A stretch of 8,628 nt of DNA from Planctomycetota bacterium. Lineage in GTDB: Bacteria > Planctomycetota > UBA8742 > SKZP01 > JAIOTL01. Numbering within the stretch: position 1 is the first letter of the stretch; every line of letters starts with the position of its first letter. Location of the stretch: assembly GCA_021106775.1 (NCBI GenBank), contig JAIOTL010000254.1, positions 1-8,628 of the forward strand, in the 5' to 3' direction. Below the pieces are notes generated by a model. The model did not search any database. It had not been told where the DNA came from and saw nothing but the letters and a program-made list of their open reading frames with translations. The position numbers and the translations under genes were made by a program. This document shows positions 1 to 5,493 of this stretch, piece by piece.

Positions 1-521
1 GCTATTTCCGTCGATTCTGACTTTAGAAATTTGTGCCTTGCGGGAATATTTTCGAACAACCCAATAACCTCAATTTTCGTACCGTCCGCAAAAACACAGG
101 GTTTCGCTGCACCTACTTCGCCAAATTCCGATTCTATCTTAAAAGCTCTGTCCGCATCATGTTTTTTTGATGTAATTTTAACTTTTGAAACCGAAGCAAT
201 AGACGCCAATGCTTCACCGCGAAAACCGAACGAATTTATCTCGCTGATATTCTTAAAGTCTGCAAGTTTTGAGGTGGCATGCGCTTCAAACGCCATCGGC
301 AAGTCTTTTTCCGAAATCCCGATGCCATTATCCTTAACCGAAATATAAGTTTTGCCGCCCTCCTCAACGTTAACTTCGATTTTATCCGCATCAGCATCAA
401 GAGCGTTCTCGACAAGTTCCTTGACTACCGCTGCTGGTCTCTCAATCACTTCACCCGCTGCAATCCTATTAATCACATCGCTTGGAAGTTTAATTATTTC
501 GCCAGTTTGATTATTCTGCAT
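1..521 (-). CDS. mutL: DNA mismatch repair protein MutL, N-terminal part (runs off left edge)
   Basis: MutL is the GHKL ATPase that couples MutS mismatch recognition to strand incision and excision. The first 173 codons are present. They show the family ATP-binding boxes in order: IAAGEVIERPAAVVKELVEN at residues 20-39, holding the general-base Glu (E35) and the Mg-binding Asn (N39); DNGIGI at 64-69; ATSK at 82-85; GFRGEAL at 99-105; DGT at 146-148; and IPARHKFL at 159-166. The ATG at 521 is preceded by AGG eight bases upstream, and the protein start matches the usual MutL N-terminus with a short extension of a few residues. The transducer and C-terminal dimerisation/endonuclease domains lie beyond base 1, so whether this MutL carries an endonuclease motif cannot be seen. 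A slight oddity is Asp44 where the family usually has Gly (ENSLDAGA). It is transcribed divergently from alr. Identification is secure. Confidence 0.97.
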   Translation of the reverse strand, partial: MQNNQTGEIIKLPSDVINRIAAGEVIERPAAVVKELVENALDADADKIEVNVEEGGKTYISVKDNGIGISEKDLPMAFEAHATSKLADFKNISEINSFGFRGEALASIASVSKVKITSKKHDADRAFKIESEFGEVGAAKPCVFADGTKIEVIGLFENIPARHKFLKSESTEI

Positions 522-586
522 AGCATCAGCCTAAAAAAATTCTGATATTAACCGATAATAATATCATACATCGTGGAGATTTCAAA
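522..586. promoter_or_regulatory. Divergent mutL / alr intergenic region
   Basis: These 65 bp separate the two start codons and must supply both ribosome binding sites: AGG for mutL at about 530-532 (minus strand) and GGAG at 575-578 for alr, eight bases before its ATG. AT-rich segments that could act as -10 elements are present: TATGAT on the minus strand near 566-571 and GATAAT on the plus strand near 554-559. I found no convincing -35 partner for either, so the promoters are inferred from the divergent layout rather than seen. Confidence 0.4.
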
Positions 587-1813
587 ATGCAACCTTATCG
601 AGTTTGGGCGGAAATTGATTTATGCAAACTAAAACATAATCTTACTGAGATAAAAAGATTCCTGAATCCTGGTACAAAAACCCTTGCAGTTATAAAAGCT
701 GACGCATATGGGCATGGTGCAGTTGTTATCGCGAAATTTCTCGAAAAGCATGTGGATTACATCGGCGTGGGCGATTCTCAGGAAGCCCTTGAGCTTAGAC
801 AGGCAGGTATAAACATACCCATTATCGTTCTTGGTACAATTGTTGAAGGTGAAATGAGTCAGGTTGTCGAAGCTAATATAACAGTTGCTGTGCATACGCT
901 TGAGCAAGTTGTAAAATTAAATGAGGAAGCGGAAAAGCAGAAGAAAAAAGCGAAAATTCATTTATTCGTTGATACCGGTATGACTCGACTCGGTGTAAGT
1001 CATACTCAGTTCGCAACTGTTCTTAAAACAATGAAAAGTTGTAACAATCTTGTTTTCGAAGGGATTGCCAGTCATTTTTCGAGTGCGTCTGAAAAGAATC
1101 CTGTTTTTTCGTATTCCCAGCTTGATAGGTTTATGTGGGTTCTTAACCATGCATCAAGAGAGAATTTTGCGCCTGAAATGATTCATATTGCAAATTCCGC
1201 AGGTTATATAAATTATCCGGCATCACAATTCTCGATGATTCGTCCGGGTTTGTCGCTTTTTGGAATTAATCCCGGTTATCAGACGCAGGAACATCCGAAG
1301 CTTAAGCCGATTCTCTCTCTGCATTCACAAATTGCTTTCATCCGCAAGTCTGTTTCCGAAGGCACTCCTATTTCATACGATCGTAATTATTACACCTCAT
1401 GTCCGACAGATATTGCGACTATTCCTGTTGGTTATAACGATGGATATCGCAGACTTTTCGCAAATCCGTCACCTTATGGAAAAACTGCGGAAGTGATTAT
1501 TCAGGGAATTACTGCCCCTGTAGCTGGTAAAGTTACAATGGATTATACAATGATTGACATTGGTCATATCCCTGAGATTCAGGTGGGAGAAAGGGTAACG
1601 CTAATTGGTAAACAGGGCAACTCGGAAATTACGGTTGAGAATCTTGCTGAAAAAGCATTAACAATTCCTTATGATATTTTCTGCGGACTAAGCAAGCGGG
1701 TTGTGCGACTATATAAATTGGATGTTGAAGGAGATTATCTTTCTGCAGACCAGGTGATTTCAGCGTTGAATAACGATTCAGATACAATGACAAATGAAAC
1801 TGAAAATAATTAG
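587..1813 (+). CDS. alr: Alanine racemase (PLP-dependent, fold type III)
   Basis: Interconverts L- and D-alanine in the cytoplasm, supplying D-Ala for peptidoglycan. The 408-residue protein has the N-terminal TIM barrel with AVIKADAYGHG at 34-44, where K37 is the Schiff-base lysine. VDTGMTRLGV is at 128-137 (Arg134 near the PLP ring and pyridine nitrogen side), HIANSAG at 200-206, RPGLSLFG at 219-226 (phosphate site), ISYDRNYY at 262-269 with the catalytic Tyr264 on the second base side, IPVGYNDGYRRL at 279-290, KVTMDYTMIDIG at 315-326, and the closing PYDIFCGLSKRVVR at 361-374. The usual protein ends soon after this last motif; here about 30 extra polar, acidic residues follow. The ATG at 587 has GGAG eight bases upstream. 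Only 76 bp separate it from the following gene. Assignment is firm; biosynthetic and catabolic paralogues cannot be told apart from sequence. Confidence 0.97.
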   Translation: MQPYRVWAEIDLCKLKHNLTEIKRFLNPGTKTLAVIKADAYGHGAVVIAKFLEKHVDYIGVGDSQEALELRQAGINIPIIVLGTIVEGEMSQVVEANITVAVHTLEQVVKLNEEAEKQKKKAKIHLFVDTGMTRLGVSHTQFATVLKTMKSCNNLVFEGIASHFSSASEKNPVFSYSQLDRFMWVLNHASRENFAPEMIHIANSAGYINYPASQFSMIRPGLSLFGINPGYQTQEHPKLKPILSLHSQIAFIRKSVSEGTPISYDRNYYTSCPTDIATIPVGYNDGYRRLFANPSPYGKTAEVIIQGITAPVAGKVTMDYTMIDIGHIPEIQVGERVTLIGKQGNSEITVENLAEKALTIPYDIFCGLSKRVVRLYKLDVEGDYLSADQVISALNNDSDTMTNETENN

Positions 1814-1889
1814 TTTTATTATTCTAAAAAGATATGTTATAAAGTATAAATAAAGTGATGGGGCAAAGAGAGTGCTTGAAAGGACAATC

Positions 1890-2519
1890 ATGATCGATTC
1901 AAAGCACTCATTATTCAGTGAGATTATAGGTGGACTAGTTCGCAGTATGCTGCACGATTTTAACGGTCCTTTAAGTTCGATTATTGGTTATTCATCGAAA
2001 AATATCAGTAGAACACCAAGTGTCGAAGAAGATTGGCGAATTATCTACGATCAAGGTCTTATACTCTGCGAAAATTTCAGGTATTGGCAGAATATTACTC
2101 GAAAACAGGTTCCACAATATAATGGCAATGTGGTGGAGCTCGCTCGATATGTGTTTCGAGGTTTCAAATCTTCGTATGCTTCAAAATTAACCCTTGAATG
2201 GGATGAAGATGTTCAGGACCAGAATTCAGTACTCATCGCGCTTGAGCAGGAAGAACATTTTTATTTCTGGGTATTCCTTTTTGCGTATTTTATGCGGGTT
2301 TTGCCTGATGATGCTAAGGGTCAGTTGATAATTTCAATCTGTGATAAGGATAATATCGCGATAAGTGCGGAACTGCATACTGAAAACCTTATTGAAACTA
2401 ATTTCACACGTAAGCTTAAAGGAATGCTGCTCGATATTGTCATAGAAATTGCTGTTGAGCGAGAAATGAGTAGCAGTAAGCTCAAGATTGTCCTTAAGAA
2501 AGATGATTTAATTCCTTGA
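1890..2519 (+). CDS. Histidine-kinase-like / possible phosphotransfer protein with degenerate ATPase domain
   Basis: A 209-residue protein without signal peptide or clear membrane span, hence probably cytoplasmic. Near the N-terminus, MLHDFNGPLSSIIGYS (residues 20-35) resembles the H-box of sensor kinases, with His22 as the candidate phospho-acceptor followed by the usual acidic residue and Pro. A second helix follows, as in a HisKA-type hairpin. The rest (from about 80) is compatible with a Bergerat-like fold: FWVFLFAYFMRVLPDDAKGQ sits where the N-box would be but lacks its Asn, and I find no DxGxG box or glycine-rich lid. This layout recalls Spo0B and ChpT, which pass phosphate between response regulators without binding ATP; that role is inference. 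I chose ATG 1890 because AGGA lies five bases upstream (1881-1884); an in-frame GTG at 1872 would add six residues. It follows alr by 76 bp and may be co-transcribed. No response regulator is in view. Confidence 0.75.
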   Translation: MIDSKHSLFSEIIGGLVRSMLHDFNGPLSSIIGYSSKNISRTPSVEEDWRIIYDQGLILCENFRYWQNITRKQVPQYNGNVVELARYVFRGFKSSYASKLTLEWDEDVQDQNSVLIALEQEEHFYFWVFLFAYFMRVLPDDAKGQLIISICDKDNIAISAELHTENLIETNFTRKLKGMLLDIVIEIAVEREMSSSKLKIVLKKDDLIP

Positions 2520-2581
2520 ATCGCAAGTGCTGTATTATATAATATTTTATGATTCCGAATAGTTGTAAAAATTTAATGTAT

Positions 2582-2680
2582 TGTCATTCTGAATAAAACA
2601 AGATGGATTAAGACGAACGAAGTTTTTAATTGTCCAGAAAACAGATAATACTGGATTCTTAGCTTTACTCAGAATGGTAT
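2582..2680. repeat. Degenerate intergenic inverted-repeat element
   Basis: The outer arms CATTCTGA (2585-2592) and TCAGAATG (2669-2676) are perfect complements. Extending them inward to 2599 and from 2662, 13 of 15 positions pair. The overall pattern (CATTCTGA... with TTCTTAGC...TCAGAATG) resembles the dispersed palindromic repeats beginning TGTCATTCTGA that many environmental bacterial genomes carry between genes. The middle of the element no longer pairs well, so this looks like an old copy. It lies between the H-box gene and the tRNA. It has no T-run typical of a terminator. Only one copy is in the window, so calling it a dispersed family is inference. Confidence 0.5.
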
Positions 2681-2692
2681 GTAATCCATTAC

Positions 2693-2722
2693 TTGTTACC
2701 GCTATCAAAATCTGAATAGGAT
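2693..2722 (+). promoter_or_regulatory. Possible promoter for tRNA-Arg
   Basis: TTGTTA (2693-2698) and TAGGAT (2717-2722) are spaced by 18 bases and each match the sigma-70 hexamers at four of six positions. Transcription would start around 2729, giving a tRNA leader of about 14 bases. The match is weak and rests mostly on its position. Confidence 0.25.
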
Positions 2723-2742
2723 TTATGTTGTTAAAATTATAT

Positions 2743-2819
2743 GCGCCCGTAGCTCAGCTGGATAGAGCGACTGCCTCCGGAGCAGTAGGTCGGGGGTTCG
2801 AATCCCTTCGGGCGTGCCA
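2743..2819 (+). tRNA. tRNA-Arg, anticodon CCG
   Basis: A complete 77-nt cloverleaf. The acceptor stem GCGCCCG pairs with CGGGCGT (a G-U first pair). The D arm is GCTC/GAGC, the anticodon stem ACTGC/GCAGT encloses the loop CTCCGGA, the variable loop is five bases, and the T arm GGGGG/CCCTT encloses TTCGAAT. The anticodon CCG (2777-2779) reads the arginine codon CGG. Discriminator base G is followed by an encoded CCA (2817-2819). All stems are intact, so the gene is probably functional. A strong terminator follows nine bases later. Confidence 0.97.
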
Positions 2820-2827
2820 CAAAATAC

Positions 2828-2862
2828 AAGGGTTAGAGCAAATCAGCTTTAACCCTTTTTTA
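2828..2862 (+). terminator. Rho-independent terminator of the tRNA-Arg gene
   Basis: A 12-bp stem (2828-2839 with 2846-2857) contains one G-T pair and closes a six-base AAATCA loop. It is followed by a T-run through 2861. It starts eight bases after the CCA end, as expected for a monocistronic tRNA transcript. Confidence 0.9.
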
Positions 2863-3086
2863 TTGCGTTCTCAATATGTTCTCAGGTTTTCAAGATGAAA
2901 TGCTATTTCATGCGCTGTTCTCAAACTTGCTATTCAATGAGAACAATAGAGCTAAATACTAACACTGAAATGTCATTCTATCGATTCTTCAATTAGGGCT
3001 CTATCCCAAATAATCAACACTCAATAAACAACAAATGCGAGCTAAAACAAGAAGTTTTAAGTGGATAAAATTTATGAAATTCACTT
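2863..3086. other. Gene-free gap with GTTCTCA heptamers
   Basis: These 224 bp separate the tRNA terminator from the 3' end of the lipoprotein gene, which converges on it. No reading frame with recognisable content is present. GTTCTCA occurs directly at 2867-2873, 2878-2884 and 2917-2923, and inverted at 2938-2944; the last two form an 8-bp inverted repeat (TGTTCTCA/TGAGAACA) around a 14-base spacer. A short AAAAC/GTTTT hairpin near 3044-3058 lacks a T-run and is not a convincing terminator for the lipoprotein gene. Confidence 0.6.
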
Positions 3087-4760
3087 TCATCGTGAAGAAA
3101 ACCTGTTAGAAGTTCCAATGCGCTGGAGTCCTTTGTTGCCCGGCTGGTTGATAGAACCAGCAGCACCTCGGTCACTTCCACCATCATCATCATCCCCATC
3201 ATCGTCTTCTTCGCCTGCTAGTTTATTAATCGAATGCATCCATGAACGTTCAACTCTGGTATTATGTTCTTTAATTTGTTTTGCTTCATCTCCCTTATTT
3301 CCAATTGAACTCGCCATATCCTTGAAGTTTTCCTCATTAATTAGATTATCTATATCAGCTTTACTAACCGGTTTAGTCGCATTATCAAATTGTTCCTTAA
3401 AGTACTTAGCTTTTTCATAAGTACTTTTTGCTCTGTCAAAGCTATCGACATATTCAGATGGGGCTAAATTGATTAAATATCTGTCATCAGTTTCTTTAGT
3501 GCTTCTGACGAAGTGTATATAGTCTTTTTCATCGTGAGGATATAACCTTGCAACCTCTTTATCATACATTAAAATTGCTTCAAGCGTGAAAATCCAGCCC
3601 TCGTTTTCAACAATGAGTTCATGAATTTTACCTGTGTTTTTATCAATGTTTCGGAAAATAATACGCTCAAAACGCCATATTGGATACTGTTTACCGTCAG
3701 CAGGATTCTCAATGTAGTATTTATCAGGTTTGTAAGTTGCTGTAATGGAATACCCATCACCATCCAAGAGTTCGAAGTATGTAATTCTTCCTAAATCGTC
3801 TTTTTCTATACGATCCGGATGAGGAATAAAGTAATCAGCATATGCAAGCGAGTATCCCATTGTTTGTATGCGCCAGAGGTTCCCATTAGATGTTGTCGAC
3901 CATGCACGTGCTGGCACATTTATCACAGGAGGACCAGGTGGTTCACCTTCTAGCACTGCCATTCGTTCAATATCCTCGAACTTTGCATTTGCATTATTGA
4001 CACGATTTCGAAAATCTCGCAGAAAGTTCAGGTTAGACTTCAATTCATCAGGTAAAGCTGCATCAACAAGCTTCGGAGCAAGTGTTTGCATGCCGATATA
4101 TTTGGTAAGCAAGTTAGCAGGCAGCATTTGAGCAGCAGCTGAGCGGAATTTAGGAAGCAAGTCATCATAACCAATGCCTGCGAGCATTGCCCATAACAGA
4201 CTCTGAATGGTCTCCTGCTTTATATTCGGATGTTCTGCACAAGCAAGCAGAATCGCTTTGATTTGTGGTGCCAACGGTCCACATGCGGGAAGAAGTTGGA
4301 ATCCAGTACCTTCAGTAGGTCCATAGGTTCCAGCATGGAGACAGTAGGTTTCCAGTTCCAATCGGTAGTATCCTGGCTCGGTGGGCCAATAGTTAACCTT
4401 TTGCGGCTTTAGATTATCTAATATATCAGGCGAAATCGGACAAACCATACCAATGTCATTTGCTGAGGTCGTCAGTAAGATAGTCCTTGAGGATTTTGAA
4501 GAACCGGTGAGATTGCTTAAAAATGGTATTTGAACGGATCCACAACCTGTTAATCCAAAATAAAATACCGAAATACCGAGTATCATTACGAAAAAGTAGC
4601 AAGCAAAATGGAATGAACTAAGATGTGTTTTCATTACTGATTTTCGAAAACTCGACGATGTTTTACAGGATGAATTAACCGAAATGACTTGCCATTGTTT
4701 GAATGCTGCCACCAAGTTCATGCTTTTGTGGTTTTTGCAGGCTTTGTTTTGTTTATTCAT
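3087..4760 (-). CDS. Predicted lipoprotein, uncharacterised, with Asp-rich C-terminus
   Basis: I do not recognise the family. With the ATG at 4760, chosen because GAGGT lies four bases upstream, the protein has 557 residues. A hydrophobic segment (about 52-68) ends in the lipobox LTGC (70-73), so a signal-peptidase-II-processed, lipidated Cys73 is predicted. The 42 residues before M43 are long for a signal peptide; a start at M43 (base 4634) would give an ordinary 30-residue signal but has no good ribosome site. The mature part has a Cys/His-containing block, YCLHAGTYGPTEGTGF (139-154), an amphipathic block with QSLLWAMLAG (186-195), a Pro-rich stretch EPPGPPVINVPARAW (273-287), and a beta-rich region with LGRITYFELLDGDGY (323-337). 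Cysteines at 107, 140, 160 and 174 could form disulfides. The C-terminus is a run of acidic residues (about 517-530) followed by a basic tail RIGTSNRFSSR. It stands alone, on the same strand as the FG-GAP gene. Confidence 0.85.
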   Translation of the reverse strand: MNKQNKACKNHKSMNLVAAFKQWQVISVNSSCKTSSSFRKSVMKTHLSSFHFACYFFVMILGISVFYFGLTGCGSVQIPFLSNLTGSSKSSRTILLTTSANDIGMVCPISPDILDNLKPQKVNYWPTEPGYYRLELETYCLHAGTYGPTEGTGFQLLPACGPLAPQIKAILLACAEHPNIKQETIQSLLWAMLAGIGYDDLLPKFRSAAAQMLPANLLTKYIGMQTLAPKLVDAALPDELKSNLNFLRDFRNRVNNANAKFEDIERMAVLEGEPPGPPVINVPARAWSTTSNGNLWRIQTMGYSLAYADYFIPHPDRIEKDDLGRITYFELLDGDGYSITATYKPDKYYIENPADGKQYPIWRFERIIFRNIDKNTGKIHELIVENEGWIFTLEAILMYDKEVARLYPHDEKDYIHFVRSTKETDDRYLINLAPSEYVDSFDRAKSTYEKAKYFKEQFDNATKPVSKADIDNLINEENFKDMASSIGNKGDEAKQIKEHNTRVERSWMHSINKLAGEEDDDGDDDDGGSDRGAAGSINQPGNKGLQRIGTSNRFSSR

Positions 4761-5146
4761 ACTTACCTCATCATATATAGATTTACTTAACATGTTGGAC
4801 AGTCAGAAACACGTTATCGCATTTCTGTTTATTACTGTTGTATGACAAATGGTGCTAGCATAATTGTTAAACATTGAAATATTGTATCATAAAGCATCGA
4901 ATGTGATACATAATATTGATATGCATATCTTATTATCGCATACTTGAATTATATATTAGCATAAATATACAAAATATCATTATTTTTGAAGGATATATTA
5001 CGATTCGAATAATTTTATTTATGTACGTTTATTTCATATTTTCCCAAATCATCTATGAAATTGGCAGCATACAATATAAAGCTGGGGATTTCTTCTCAGT
5101 TTTATTTGAATCTTTATTTCATGAGTTGATAGAGTTTTTAATTATC
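4761..5146. other. AT-rich gap upstream of the lipoprotein gene
   Basis: These 386 bp hold no convincing gene on either strand. They should contain the lipoprotein promoter. An inverted repeat TGTATCA (4883-4889) / TGATACA (4904-4910) with a 14-base spacer is the clearest structure and could be an operator or simple hairpin. I could not pair credible -35 and -10 hexamers. The right end adjoins the last readable remnant of the FG-GAP array, and no further FG-GAP similarity is visible left of about 5147. Confidence 0.5.
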
Positions 5147-5493
5147 TTAGGTGTTTGTCCGAATAAAATCAGAATATTCAGCAATATTGACGTCACCTGC
5201 ATTGGATACCATGAGCGTAATCTATCACTAGTATTTTCTCCTATGAGTTTGACATCAGCATTGGATGCGTCGGTAGATGAGTTCTAATTCGACCGACCAA
5301 AAATAATATACGCACAACCAGCTTCATCATAACCTTTATCATCCTCATATCGAGCTCCGACAATCACAACATCGATGCCATCGCCATTTACATCACCAGC
5401 TGAGCAGAGACCATAACCAAAATAATCACGTGAATCTTCACAGATTATTTTTATTCTGCATAAGATCACAATTAGAACATGGGAAGATATTTC
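5147..5493 (-). pseudogene. Decayed 3' remnant of the FG-GAP repeat gene (two blades)
   Basis: Directly past the stop of the large repeat protein, in the same frame, the DNA still encodes FG-GAP sequence. The first unit is readable as ICEDSRDYFGYGLCSAGDVN (around 5389-5448), followed by GDGIDVVIVGA and AGCAYIIFG. It ends at TAG (5284-5286), exactly where sister blades have the Trp of a GRxNWN motif. Beyond it NSSTDASNADVKLIGEN continues in frame; then one base is missing (between 5210 and 5218), and VSNAGDVN with YSDFI resumes in the next frame until TAA at 5147-5149. Relative to a 198-bp period about 90 bp are missing between the broken blade 13 and this unit. The Ca2+-loop Asp at position nine is Val in the first unit. 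These lesions indicate loss of function of this segment rather than a separate gene. A 61-aa frame from GTG 5469 covers part of it but lacks a plausible start region. Confidence 0.8.

Noticed and set aside
31..545. Two plus-strand frames over the mutL segment
   Set aside because: Both lie antisense to the conserved MutL ATPase motifs.
2533..2544. Perfect 12-bp palindrome TATTATATAATA after the H-box gene
   Set aside because: It is purely A/T with no loop or T-run, so it is not a convincing terminator or operator, and it is expected by chance in such AT-rich DNA.
3061..3420. A plus-strand 119-codon frame with a poly-Ser stretch
   Set aside because: The Ser run is the antisense of the Asp-rich tail of the lipoprotein, which has a far better start, length and signal peptide.
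5284..5286. TAG at the expected Trp position considered as programmed readthrough or recoding
   Set aside because: A frameshift and a contraction lie close by and an upstream TAA already ends the frame, so decay explains it more simply. The mutL and alr frames show no sign of recoded stops.
4916..5287. A 123-codon plus-strand frame with a hydrophobic N-terminal half
   Set aside because: Its last third is the exact antisense of the decayed FG-GAP blade, and the hydrophobic part comes from AT-rich intergenic DNA. No ribosome binding site or family likeness was seen.
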